A stretch of DNA of 64,000 bases, from NCBI GenBank assembly GCA_963745765.1, contig CAVUYQ010000033.1, positions 1 through 64,000 on the forward strand. Direction: 5' to 3'. The notes beneath the pieces are model-generated. The model was given only the letters and a program-made list of their open reading frames with translations. It searched no databases and was not told where the DNA came from. This document shows, one piece after another, positions 9,871 to 18,545 of this stretch. Numbering within the stretch: position 1 is the first letter of the stretch; each line of letters begins with the position of its first letter. Origin of the DNA: Ww85 sp963745765 (GTDB taxonomy: Bacteria > Desulfobacterota > Desulfobulbia > Desulfobulbales > Desulfocapsaceae). The position numbers and the translations under genes were made by a program.

Positions 9871-11091
9871 ATGGTCGAAATTGATATAGAGCGATTATGG
9901 GCTGAACTTTTCGAACTTGAACAATTTGGTAAACAAGATAGTGGAGGTATTTCAAGACCTGCACTATCACCTGCAGATCAGAGTGCTAGACAGTGGTTTG
10001 TCGACCGACTGCAAAGCCTCGGTATGAAGGTAGAGGTCGATGCAATCTGCAATGTAATAGGAACACTAAAATCAGCTAATCCCAAAACGGAGAAAAAAGT
10101 AGTAATAGGGTCTCACCTCGACTCAGTTCTGAATGGTGGCTTATTTGATGGTCCGCTTGGTGTTTTGGCAGCGCTTGAAACAGCTAGAGTTATAATAGAA
10201 AACAATGTGGAACTTCCATTTGATCTTGAGGTAATTAGTTTTTGCGATGAGGAAGGAGCGTATGGGCCAGGAACCATAGGGTCAAGGGCAATGATGGGTA
10301 TATTGCCGGAGTCAGACATTAATGTATACAAGCCAGGAGCAACAACATGTTTTGCTGAAGAGTTGAAAAAAATAGGTCTTGATCCTTATAATATTCACAA
10401 TGCAAAAAGGGATCCTTCGCAATTTCTCTGTTCTCTGGAAGTTCATATCGAACAAGGTCATGCTATAGAGCAGAACAAAAAGCATATTGGTATTGTCATC
10501 AGTATTCCAGGTCTGCAGCGTTATAGAATAGAAGTGAAAGGTGAAGCCAACCATGCTGGGACAACCCCCATGGATATGAGGAAGGATGCTTTGAAGAGAG
10601 CTTTACCGATACTCAACGAATTTCACGGCTGGGTTAGAAAACAGAGCGCGGATATGGTGGGAAATATCGGCCAGCTTGAGCTTGAACCAAGCTCGCCAAA
10701 TGTAATTCCGGCTATGTGCCGTTTTATCTGCGAGATAAGAAGTAACAATAAAGAAGATCTCTTGGAAGTTGGAAAACTTTTACAGAATTATGCCAAAGAG
10801 AACGAATATATAGATTGTACTTTATTTTATGATAAAGATCCAACCCCTCTTGATGCCGGCTTGAGAGAGACCATTAAAAAGGCAGCCGATAAGAGAGATA
10901 TCTCCTGGATTCTGCTACCTAGTAGAGCCGGGCATGATGCTCAATCTCTTGCTCATTTTTTTCCAACTGGTTTAATATTTGTACCATGTAAAAATGGTAT
11001 CAGCCATAATCCTGCGGAATGGGCCGAAAAAGATGACGTTAAAAGGGCTGCTACGATCATCCTCTCCTCAGTTCTGCAATTGTCCGAATGA
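9871..11091 (+). CDS. M20-family amidohydrolase (hydantoinase/carbamoylase type)
   Basis: 406 residues from ATG 9871, which has GGAGAAAAAGGA just upstream; a GTG 15 codons earlier is possible. Di-zinc ligands are visible: HLDS (His82, Asp84), LFDGPLG (Asp93), CDEEG (Glu127/128), HIEQGHAIEQ, and the late SRAGHDAQS histidine. The dimerisation lid contains EANHAGTTPMDMRKDA, split as ANHAGTTPMD. This set defines the N-carbamoyl-L-amino-acid hydrolase, allantoate amidohydrolase and ureidoglycolate hydrolase group, which hydrolyse carbamoyl or ureido C-N bonds and release ammonia. The exact substrate cannot be told. A TAXI-TRAP uptake system follows on the same strand, suggesting the substrate or its precursor is imported. 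Confidence 0.85.
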   Translation: MVEIDIERLWAELFELEQFGKQDSGGISRPALSPADQSARQWFVDRLQSLGMKVEVDAICNVIGTLKSANPKTEKKVVIGSHLDSVLNGGLFDGPLGVLAALETARVIIENNVELPFDLEVISFCDEEGAYGPGTIGSRAMMGILPESDINVYKPGATTCFAEELKKIGLDPYNIHNAKRDPSQFLCSLEVHIEQGHAIEQNKKHIGIVISIPGLQRYRIEVKGEANHAGTTPMDMRKDALKRALPILNEFHGWVRKQSADMVGNIGQLELEPSSPNVIPAMCRFICEIRSNNKEDLLEVGKLLQNYAKENEYIDCTLFYDKDPTPLDAGLRETIKKAADKRDISWILLPSRAGHDAQSLAHFFPTGLIFVPCKNGISHNPAEWAEKDDVKRAATIILSSVLQLSE

Positions 11092-11226
11092 TGTCCGGTC
11101 AATTTCAGCACCATAAATTAAATAGAAATGTGTTTTTCATTTAGGAAAACCAATGAGTAATATGGTAATAACTCATTGAAAACAGATAGATTGTCAAAAT
11201 TAACTAAAGAGGTAAGGAGGAAAAAA

Positions 11227-12219
11227 ATGAAAAAATTATTAATTTCTATTGCTGTTCTAGGAACGATTGCACTCTGCTCAGGCCAAGTGACGGCAGCACA
11301 ATTTATGAACATCGGCACCGGCTCTACGGGTGGAACATTCTATCCCGTAGGAGTTATTCTAGCTAATTACTTCAACAAGGATATGCAGTCAAAAGGTATC
11401 AAGTTTTCAGCTCAAACCTCTGGCGGTACTACAGAGAACCTAGAAATGCTACGAGGAAAAGAGGTACCATTCGCAGTTTGTGGTGGTGTCCCTACCGCAG
11501 ACGCTTATGCTGGCCGAAACAACTATAAAGGTAAAGAAATCAAGAACATTAGGTTTGTTACCGCTCTTTGGCCAGAAGCTGTTCAATTAATGTATCGTCA
11601 AGGTACCGGCATCGAAAAACTTGCTGATTTTAAAGGAAAGAAGGTAGCCGTTGGGCCAGCTGCAGGTGGTGGAGTTATTTACATGCCAATGATCCTTGAT
11701 GCTGTTGGCCTCAGCTTTGATGATCTCAAGGTTGAATATTTAGGCTATGGCGACTCAGTTCAGGCCATGCAAAATCGTTTAATTGATGCCTGTTATCTGG
11801 CCTCTGGTATACCTACATCTGCAGTTTCTCAACTCTATGCAGGCCAAGTTGACATTGGCATGATTGAGTTTACCGATGAGGAAGTTGCTAAAGTTCAAGC
11901 GGTAGCACCTTATATGACAAGGCTTGTTATTCCTAAAGGAACCTACAGTGGACAGGAAAAACCTTACAATGTTATTGGCATGAAATCAGCACTGGTTACA
12001 AGGGACGATGTAGATGCTGATATCGTTTATAATGCTCTTAACGCTCTCTATAAAAACTATCTTGAAGAGATCAAGTCTCAGCATGGTGCTCTGAAGAGTC
12101 TTTCATTGCAGGAAGCCATAAAAGGACTTGCTGATACTCCTTTACACCCAGGTGCTGTTAAGTTTTACAGAGAACAAGGTGTTGTAATTCCAGAAAGCCT
12201 TATACCACCAGAAATGTAA
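11227..12219 (+). CDS. TAXI-family TRAP transporter solute-binding protein
   Basis: ATG 11227 is placed by the AGGAGG site at 11215-11220; an upstream in-frame ATG has none. 330 residues with a cleavable signal peptide (KKLLISIAVLGTIALCSG...TAA). The mature start FMNIGTGSTGGTFYPVGV is the signature of TAXI proteins (TRAP-associated extracytoplasmic immunogenic). Further typical blocks are SAQTSGGTTENLEML and KKVAVGPAAGGG. It binds substrate in the periplasm and hands it to the fused TRAP permease encoded next. Family members take up small carboxylates or amino-acid-like compounds; the ligand here is unknown. A terminator-like hairpin follows it and probably raises its level over the permease. 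Confidence 0.9.
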   Translation: MKKLLISIAVLGTIALCSGQVTAAQFMNIGTGSTGGTFYPVGVILANYFNKDMQSKGIKFSAQTSGGTTENLEMLRGKEVPFAVCGGVPTADAYAGRNNYKGKEIKNIRFVTALWPEAVQLMYRQGTGIEKLADFKGKKVAVGPAAGGGVIYMPMILDAVGLSFDDLKVEYLGYGDSVQAMQNRLIDACYLASGIPTSAVSQLYAGQVDIGMIEFTDEEVAKVQAVAPYMTRLVIPKGTYSGQEKPYNVIGMKSALVTRDDVDADIVYNALNALYKNYLEEIKSQHGALKSLSLQEAIKGLADTPLHPGAVKFYREQGVVIPESLIPPEM

Positions 12220-12260
12220 TTAAGTACTTTGGTAGTTTTTGATTACAGCCTAATTATTGA

Positions 12261-12302
12261 TTTCTGCCAATAATATTTTGGCAGAAATCAAATATTTTTT
12301 TA
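12261..12302 (+). terminator. Intercistronic hairpin between TAXI binding protein and permease
   Basis: TTTCTGCCAA and TTGGCAGAAA form a perfect 10-bp stem with a 7-base loop, followed by TCAAATATTTTTTT. As an intrinsic terminator inside the operon it would reduce permease transcription relative to the binding protein, a common arrangement for binding-protein transporters. Confidence 0.75.
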
Positions 12303-12317
12303 GAAGGCGTGCCCCCA

Positions 12318-14237
12318 ATGACAAAAAATCAAGACGCTAATTCTGCTATTGAAGCAGAATTTATTACACGCAAACTGACTGGCCCTACAGCTAAATTTGC
12401 AACAATATTCTGTGTTGTAGTATCACTAATTCATATTTATCTGAACAGCATCGGATTGATAGAAGTTGTCCAGAAAAATATGATTCATATTTCATTGATG
12501 ATGGGGATCGTCTTTTTATTCAAACCTTTTAATAGCAGTTCGCCAATGAACCGGCCTTCGGTTTTTGACTGGCTGTTGTTTGCTTTATCCATATATGTTG
12601 GAGTTTATCTGTTACTTTCATATCCAAGGTGGGTTGAAACATTTATGAAACCCAGCTCTATGGATATTGTATACGGTGTAATATTTTTAGTTGTGATGAT
12701 AGAAAGTGCCAGAAGAGCAGCTGGCTTGATGTTAACGACACTGGCATGTGTTTTTCTGCTCTACACCTATGTAGGGCCATATATGCCCATGGCAATAGCG
12801 CATCAAGGTTACACCGTAGAAAGAATACTTACAAGAATAACAATGACATCAGAAGGTATACTTGGGGTTGCAGTTATGGTCTCTGCCTCTTACATTTTCA
12901 TGTTCATATTATTTGCAAGTTTCTTGAAAGCCACAAAAGCCAGTGATTTTTTCAACGATCTGTCTTCGGCTATCTCTGGGCATAAACGTGGTGGCCCTGC
13001 TAAAACCGCAATTTTTGCCTCCGCCTTAACAGGAACCATAAGTGGCAGTTCTCAGGCTAATGTCGCCACAACAGGATCTTTTACTATTCCGCTCATGAAG
13101 TCAGTAGGTTATCGTCCTTATTTTGCTGCCTCAGTTGAAACTATCGCCTCAACGGGTGGCATCCTGATGCCACCCGTTATGGGTGCTGCTGCTTTTATTA
13201 TGGCCTCTTATCTAGCGATACCCTACAACGATATCATGCTGGCTGCTGTTACTCCTGCGGTCTTGTATTATTGGACCCTATATCACATGGTTGATTTAGG
13301 AGCTGCCAAATGGAATATTGTCGGAATACCAAAAGAAAATCTGCCTGATGTATGGGAAGTTTTACGTACCCGGGGCCACTTGCTTGCACCTCTTATCTTT
13401 ATAATAGTGTTCTTGATTCTTGGTTTCAGTCCGCTGTTGGCAGCCTTTATTGGTTTAGCATCAGTACTGGTGGTATCTTCTTTCAGGAAAGAAACAAGGA
13501 TGGGTTACAAGGATATAATTGCCGCATTGGCGGAAGGAGCTAGAAACGGTGCTGATATCGCTGTTATCTGTGGTATTATTGGTTTTATTGTTGCATCAGT
13601 TGGTATGACAGGTCTTGGTCAAGTAATTGGCAGTAATATCGTCAATTGGTCTGGCAGCAATTTATTTTTAACTGCATTTTTCTGTATGATTACGGCGATT
13701 ATTCTCGGCATGGGTTTACCGGGTCCCGCCTGTTATATAATAACAGCGACAATCGCCGCGCCTGCTCTGGTAAAAATAGGCGTCTTACCATTGGTTGCCC
13801 ATTTCTTTGCCTTTTATTTCGGCACAATGTCAGCAGTGATTCCTCCAGTGGCCTTAACATCATTTACTGCAGCTGCAATTGCCAATGCCAATCCGACAAA
13901 AGTTGCATTTACTGGTCTGTTTTTGGGTAGTGCCGGACTTTTGTTGCCATTTGCATATTTGTATAACCCAGTACTGTTATGGGTGGATTTCAGCTTGCCT
14001 GAATATCTGTTTGTAGTAGGCATGGCTTTAGTTGGTTTTTATGGCACCGCAATTGCGATTATAGGTCATCTTAATGGAAAGCTTCCGTGGGTGTTACGTC
14101 TGATCTTTGCTGCAGTTAGTATATTGATGTTATCACCTGAAACTTTGCATAAGATAATTGGGATTACCGGTTTTATAGTAGTTTACTATTATCGCAGATA
14201 TAAAAGAAGTTCTATCGAGAGTATTGCAAATAGTTAA
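12318..14237 (+). CDS. TRAP transporter permease, fused 4TM/12TM (DctQM) subunits
   Basis: 639 residues. ATG 12318 lies 10 bases after AGAAGG; the GTG at 12309 is too close to that site. It has many membrane segments. An N-terminal small-subunit-like part ends around residue 110, followed by the DctM domain with SALTGTISGSSQANVATTGS and SVETIASTGGILMPPVMGAA, and a second half repeat with ILGMGLPGPACYIITAT and SAVIPPVALTSFTAAAIA. These glycine-rich stretches are the substrate and sodium regions of TRAP-T (TIGR02123-like fused) permeases. It imports the ligand of the TAXI protein using the sodium gradient, across the inner membrane. Confidence 0.92.
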   Translation: MTKNQDANSAIEAEFITRKLTGPTAKFATIFCVVVSLIHIYLNSIGLIEVVQKNMIHISLMMGIVFLFKPFNSSSPMNRPSVFDWLLFALSIYVGVYLLLSYPRWVETFMKPSSMDIVYGVIFLVVMIESARRAAGLMLTTLACVFLLYTYVGPYMPMAIAHQGYTVERILTRITMTSEGILGVAVMVSASYIFMFILFASFLKATKASDFFNDLSSAISGHKRGGPAKTAIFASALTGTISGSSQANVATTGSFTIPLMKSVGYRPYFAASVETIASTGGILMPPVMGAAAFIMASYLAIPYNDIMLAAVTPAVLYYWTLYHMVDLGAAKWNIVGIPKENLPDVWEVLRTRGHLLAPLIFIIVFLILGFSPLLAAFIGLASVLVVSSFRKETRMGYKDIIAALAEGARNGADIAVICGIIGFIVASVGMTGLGQVIGSNIVNWSGSNLFLTAFFCMITAIILGMGLPGPACYIITATIAAPALVKIGVLPLVAHFFAFYFGTMSAVIPPVALTSFTAAAIANANPTKVAFTGLFLGSAGLLLPFAYLYNPVLLWVDFSLPEYLFVVGMALVGFYGTAIAIIGHLNGKLPWVLRLIFAAVSILMLSPETLHKIIGITGFIVVYYYRRYKRSSIESIANS

Positions 14238-14257
14238 AGTTTAAGGAGAGATATGAG

Positions 14258-15499
14258 ATGTCTAAGCCAATATTCTTTAAAGGACTGACTATTATATCCG
14301 GGGACAACTCTAAGCCAGTAAGAAATAGTTTTATTGTAATAGAGAACGGCAAAATAACCGCCTTAGGTAATGTGAATGACCTAGTTCTTCCCGACGACAA
14401 TATTACCTGTTATGACCTTGCCGGCTGCTTCGTCTTACCCGGTTTAATCGATGCTCACACCCATATTCAGATGTGCCAAGGTGAAACGGAGATTGATGCT
14501 ATTAAAGATCCAATTACTGTAAAAGCCATCAGAGCTGGTGCCAATGCAGAGGCAACCCTTATGGCCGGATTCACAACCATTAGAGATCTCGGTGCCGAAA
14601 ATCTGGTTGATCTTGGCGTTAAACAAGCGTGTGAAGAAAAAACGATTAAGGGTCCACATATGTTGGTAAGTGGGTTTAAAATAACGCCTACAGGATCTGA
14701 TTTTCCAACGTATCCGCCAGAAATTAATATCGATGGCAGATTAGTTATGAATGGCCCAGATGAGGTCTTGAAGGCTGTTAGAACTTTGCTCAGCCTGGGA
14801 GTTGATGTTATCAAGATCATGACCAGTGGTAGAACGTTCCGAAAAACTTCCTCTCCTGATGCTTATGCACTCAACCTTGCAGAAGCACAGGCCGCTGTTG
14901 ATGAGGCTCATAATCAGGGGGTTTCTGTTTCCGCTCATGCCCATGGGGCAAAGGGTGTTAAAATTGCGCTCCAAGCCGGTTGTGATACTTTGGAGCATGG
15001 CACTATTCTTGATGATGACGACATTAAGCTAATGTTAAAAAAGAATATTGCCCTTGTACCGACCCTGAGCTATGGCAAACGGTTATCTGAGTTAAAAGAG
15101 CAATCTGGGTTGCCAGCTTATGTTATAGAAAAAGGTATTTCCAGTAGAAATTCCAGACTTAAAAGTTTCATCAAGGCATTCAAGGCCGGTGTTCAGGTAG
15201 TAATGGGCTCAGATGCGGGAATGCCTTTTGTCTATCATGGTGGCAATGCCATGGAACTTGAAGCAATGGTAGAGGCTGGTTTGACTGCAGACGAAGCAAT
15301 CCAATCAACAACATCCAAAGCGGCGAGTGTTTTAAACTTACCGACAAAGGGTTTATTAAAAGTTGGTAATGATGCTGATCTTATTATTGTTAACGAAAAT
15401 CCTTTGGTGGATATCTCTGTTTTAAGAAAACCGGAGGTTTTCTTGGTAGTAATGAAAGAAGGTGATATTATTAAGAATAATCTATCTGTAAATAGCTAA
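14258..15499 (+). CDS. Metal-dependent amidohydrolase
   Basis: 413 residues, ATG with AAGGAGAG upstream, 20 bases after the permease stop, so one operon. TIM-barrel amidohydrolase motifs are in order: VLPGLIDAHTHIQM (HxH metal pair), GVDVIKIMTSG (Lys normally carboxylated to bridge two metals), GVSVSAHAHGAKG, CDTLEHGTI (metal histidines), and MGSDAGMPF (catalytic Asp). The end KVGNDADLIIVNENPL is the beta-sandwich return. The group contains imidazolonepropionase-like enzymes, Xaa-Pro/prolidase-type dipeptidases and ochratoxinase. Together with the M20 enzyme it could open and then degrade a cyclic amide or N-acyl compound brought in by TAXI-TRAP; that pathway is inference. Confidence 0.88.
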   Translation: MSKPIFFKGLTIISGDNSKPVRNSFIVIENGKITALGNVNDLVLPDDNITCYDLAGCFVLPGLIDAHTHIQMCQGETEIDAIKDPITVKAIRAGANAEATLMAGFTTIRDLGAENLVDLGVKQACEEKTIKGPHMLVSGFKITPTGSDFPTYPPEINIDGRLVMNGPDEVLKAVRTLLSLGVDVIKIMTSGRTFRKTSSPDAYALNLAEAQAAVDEAHNQGVSVSAHAHGAKGVKIALQAGCDTLEHGTILDDDDIKLMLKKNIALVPTLSYGKRLSELKEQSGLPAYVIEKGISSRNSRLKSFIKAFKAGVQVVMGSDAGMPFVYHGGNAMELEAMVEAGLTADEAIQSTTSKAASVLNLPTKGLLKVGNDADLIIVNENPLVDISVLRKPEVFLVVMKEGDIIKNNLSVNS

Positions 15500-15674
15500 T
15501 TTACAAAAACAAAACATATTTAATTGCAATACTGTTCGACCGTCAACAATTGGTACTTGATATTATTTTACTCCGATCACCCTAGCGATGGACATCTCTC
15601 TTTGCCATTCTGACATTTTACAACTGTAGACGACCAAGACCATAAGTGAAACCACGCATTAGGAATAATAAGCC

Positions 15675-15710
15675 GGTCCATATTAACAAGTCGGTCCATA
15701 TTAACAAGTT
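15675..15710. repeat. Tandem 18-bp repeat, two copies
   Basis: GGTCCATATTAACAAGTC at 15675-15692 is followed at once by GGTCCATATTAACAAGTT at 15693-15710; 17 of 18 bases agree. Confidence 0.85.
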
Positions 15711-15783
15711 GGACAATTTGTTGATGCTGCGGAGATTGGAATTGGCAACCTCAACGCCTCTGCATCTTTTTGGGAACTGACCG
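15706..15783. repeat. 78-bp dispersed repeat, copy A
   Basis: From AAGTTGGACAATTTGTTGAT to TGGGAACTGACCG. It aligns without gaps to 22345-22422 with 8 differences (about 90% identical). Both copies lie in gene-poor debris. Nature unknown. Confidence 0.7.
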
Positions 15784-15940
15784 GTTCGGAGATGAACAGG
15801 AAGAACCCTATGAAGGCAATATGCTGTTCTTGAGGGTATTCCAGGGATATCTCCAAGGGGAACGCCATCATAATTGACTTTCGCCACGCCTCAATCTGCC
15901 GAAAAATATACAATGATTGTGTCTGTTATAGGCAGGTCAG

Positions 15941-16846
15941 TCAAGGAAGACCAGAAGTAACAGGAAGACCAGAAGTGGCAAACCCGCACAGGTTGCAAAG
16001 TTCACTATGTAACACTGATATAATGTCTCTTTTAGTTGTTTCTTTTTGATAAATAATACCTAAAACTCGTTTAACAGGTGGATTCCCAAAGGGAGTTTTG
16101 TGAATGTTTGATGGGAAATCCGCCCTCCTTGCCTGGTCTGGAACAACTGAAACTCCAAGGCCATGGGATACCATATGAAGAATAGCAGCAAAGGAATCGA
16201 TATTCATTTCAATCTGAACATTGATGTTTCGTTTGCGAATCTCATCATTAATTAAACGAGCAGAAATTACCTTTCTCGAAAATTTTATAAACGGAAAATT
16301 TTCTAAAATATCCCTATCTGTTTTCCCTGCCGTATCCGTGTTGGATATTACAACCAGAGGTTCAACCGCAAAAGGCTTCCAGGAAATATCATCTTTTAAT
16401 TGAGGTATAAGTGGAATTATGCCAGCATCGAGCCGACCAGCTGTTACTGAGGATACGATCTCAGTCGTGTCCAAAGTACGAGCATTGACATGCAGTTGTG
16501 GATACCGTTCTTTCAAGTTAGATAGAGCCATTGGTAGTGCTCCTATAAAACTTGTCCTGATTGCTCCCAAAAGCAGATTACCAGACAGCTTTTCGCCTTT
16601 AATTGTGCTGGCTATAATTTCATAATCGCTTACTATTTTTCTTGCCCCCTCAAGAAATGTTAAACCTTGTACTGTCAGGCCAGGAGGTCTAACGGTCCGG
16701 TCGAAGAGTTTTACCCCTAACAGCTCCTCAATTGATTTGATTTGTTGGCTGACTGCCGATTGCGTGAGACCAACGATCTTGCCTGCAGCCCCAAAAGTCC
16801 CACGTTCAGCGATTGCTATAAAGGTTTTTAAATAGTCAGTTTCCAT
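15941..16846 (-). CDS. LysR-family transcriptional regulator
   Basis: 301 residues. The winged helix-turn-helix is at residues 1-60: DYLKTFIAIAERGTFGAAGK, LTQSAVSQQIKSIEELLG and KLFDRTVRPPGLT. An effector-binding periplasmic-protein-like domain follows. It is divergent from tctC with a 209-bp gap, the standard layout in which a LysR protein controls the adjacent transporter operon with its imported carboxylate as co-inducer. The C-terminus ends TSGLPVTSGLP, from an 18-bp tandem duplication (15944-15961 and 15962-15979), an odd recent extension next to another 18-bp tandem repeat. Confidence 0.9.
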   Translation of the reverse strand: METDYLKTFIAIAERGTFGAAGKIVGLTQSAVSQQIKSIEELLGVKLFDRTVRPPGLTVQGLTFLEGARKIVSDYEIIASTIKGEKLSGNLLLGAIRTSFIGALPMALSNLKERYPQLHVNARTLDTTEIVSSVTAGRLDAGIIPLIPQLKDDISWKPFAVEPLVVISNTDTAGKTDRDILENFPFIKFSRKVISARLINDEIRKRNINVQIEMNIDSFAAILHMVSHGLGVSVVPDQARRADFPSNIHKTPFGNPPVKRVLGIIYQKETTKRDIISVLHSELCNLCGFATSGLPVTSGLP

Positions 16847-16865
16847 GTGGCCCCTTGTTGTTATG

Positions 16866-16921
16866 ATAAGTAATTCTAATTCTTTTTATTAAACATATTC
16901 CTTTTACTTATTTAACGTCAA
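16866..16921. promoter_or_regulatory. Possible LysR operator region
   Basis: In the gap between the divergent lysR and tctC genes, ATAAGTAA at 16866-16873 is mirrored by TTACTTAT at 16914-16921. The region is AT-rich. LysR proteins usually bind such interrupted dyads near their own promoter. Assignment rests on position and symmetry only. Confidence 0.35.
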
Positions 16922-17055
16922 GTGTTAAAAGAAAGATACTCAATCAGTCTTGCTTCAATGGCTGAGGAGGATTTGGATAGCCGATTTATTAAGCAATCCT
17001 TAGGAAGCGATTGATTGCCAATGGCTGACAAACACACATTAAACGGAGGAGAAAA

Positions 17056-18009
17056 ATGCTGAACTACATGAAGAAAACTATATTGATCGGTGCCCTGGTC
17101 CTGGCCGCAGGCACTGCCTGGGCAGAATACCCTGAAAAACCGATCGAGGTGATCGTAGGTTTTTCCGCAGGCGGCGGGACCGATGTAATGGCTCGCACCG
17201 CAGCGCCTTTCATCGAGAAATATCTGGGTAAAGGCGCAACTCTGGTCGTTAAAAATGTTCCCGGAGCCAGCGGCCAGATCGGTGTGACTCAGGTTGCGGA
17301 GTCCAAGGCCGATGGCTATACGCTCGGCACCTATAACCTGCCTGGCATGATGGCCCGGACACTAGACCGTAAAACAGACTATACAGCCGACAGCTTCACC
17401 TATCTGGCAAACGTGGTGAACGATCCGAACGTTATCGTCACGTCCAAGGCAAGCGGCCTTGACACGCTCGAGAAGCTGATCGAGGCAGCCAAGGCTGAAC
17501 CGCTGGCGGTCACTGTCGGAATGTCGAGCCTTGGTGGCGACGACCACTTTATGCTGATCAAGCTTCAGAACCTGACCGGCACCGAATTCACGATCGTACC
17601 GTTCAAAGGTTCGGCGCCGGCGCGAACGGCGCTGATGGGCGGGCATGTCGCGATGGGCATCCTTAACGTTTCAGAAATAGCCCAGTTTCAGGACAAGATC
17701 AACGTTCTTGGAGTTGCCCAGGCCGAGCGATCTACTTTTGCACCCGATGTCCCGACTTTTACCGAACAGGGGCTCAATCTCATCAACGGGTCGCAGCGGG
17801 GCTTCGTCGCACCTGCTGGGCTGCCAGCCGATGTTGAGGCCAAACTTCTGGACGCTTTCCGCAAACTGGAAACCGACAAGGAATTCACTGCGGCCATGGC
17901 GGCAACAGCCAATCCGGTCGAAATAAAAGTAGGCAGCGATTTCAAGGCACTTAATGCCGAACTGCTTGAACTCGCGAAAGAGGTCTGGGCAAAGAGCCCC
18001 TGGAAATAG
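17056..18009 (+). CDS. tctC: Tripartite tricarboxylate transporter binding protein (Bug family)
   Basis: 317 residues, ATG 17056 spaced 5 bases from GGAGGAG. Signal peptide KKTILIGALVLAAGTAWA, then the Bug-family opening YPEKPIEVIVGFSAGGGTDV and VVKNVPGASGQIGVTQVA. The middle has VPFKGSAPARTALMGGHV. It binds a carboxylate in the periplasm and delivers it to TctAB. The operon continues with tctB and tctA and probably with the RraA-like and dehydrogenase genes. Base composition of tctCBA is visibly richer in G and C than the TAXI-TRAP block before it and the rraA-like gene after it, a sign of separate origin. Ligand unknown. Confidence 0.92.
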   Translation: MLNYMKKTILIGALVLAAGTAWAEYPEKPIEVIVGFSAGGGTDVMARTAAPFIEKYLGKGATLVVKNVPGASGQIGVTQVAESKADGYTLGTYNLPGMMARTLDRKTDYTADSFTYLANVVNDPNVIVTSKASGLDTLEKLIEAAKAEPLAVTVGMSSLGGDDHFMLIKLQNLTGTEFTIVPFKGSAPARTALMGGHVAMGILNVSEIAQFQDKINVLGVAQAERSTFAPDVPTFTEQGLNLINGSQRGFVAPAGLPADVEAKLLDAFRKLETDKEFTAAMAATANPVEIKVGSDFKALNAELLELAKEVWAKSPWK

Positions 18010-18069
18010 GAGTCCTGATGTCGGGGGGCTCAGCTCCCCGGCCATACTCTGACTGAACGGAGTTACCCA

Positions 18070-18534
18070 ATGTCCACCAACACGCATAACCGGCTATGGC
18101 GGCCTGAGACGCTGACTGCCATCGGCGTGATCATCCTGTCTGTCGCCCTTCTCATTCCAACTGCCGCTTATCCCCCGATCTCCGCGCTACTGCCGGCTGC
18201 GATGCTGATCGGCCTCCTGATTCTGGCAGCGATCCTGCTTGTCACCGATCAACTCAAGGCTGCCAGAGGCGACGCAGCCACCCCGATGACCAAAGCTCCA
18301 AAACGTGCCTTCGGTGCCTTCGTGCTCATCGTCCTGTATACGGTTTCCGTCGATTTCATCGGCTTCTACCCCAGCACGGCGCTGGCGGTTCCGCTGGTGG
18401 CATTCGCCTTCGGCTATCGCCGTCCCCTGGGTCTTGCGGCCGCCACCGCCATAGTCCTTGCCGCAATATACCTGATCTTCAGTTTCGCGATGTCCAGAGA
18501 ATTCCCGACCGGCCGTTTTTGGTCGCTGTTTTGA
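18070..18534 (+). CDS. tctB: Tripartite tricarboxylate transporter small membrane subunit
   Basis: 154 residues with ATG after CGGAGTTACCCA. Four hydrophobic segments are visible (ALTAIGVIILSVALLIP-like start, LLPAAMLIGLLILAAILL, FGAFVLIVLYTVSVDFIGF, and a pair at the end), the size and layout of TctB. It packs against TctA in the inner membrane. It lies 60 bases after tctC and 11 bases before tctA. Confidence 0.88.
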   Translation: MSTNTHNRLWRPETLTAIGVIILSVALLIPTAAYPPISALLPAAMLIGLLILAAILLVTDQLKAARGDAATPMTKAPKRAFGAFVLIVLYTVSVDFIGFYPSTALAVPLVAFAFGYRRPLGLAAATAIVLAAIYLIFSFAMSREFPTGRFWSLF

Positions 18535-18545
18535 GGTAGGGCGCC

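Larger units (their letters stand above)
15500..15940. other. Intergenic stretch with tandem and dispersed repeats
   Basis: 441 bases between the convergent amidohydrolase and LysR genes. It contains a two-copy 18-bp tandem repeat and a 78-bp segment that recurs near 22.35 kb (both listed). Short minus-strand frames here look non-coding. Confidence 0.45.
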
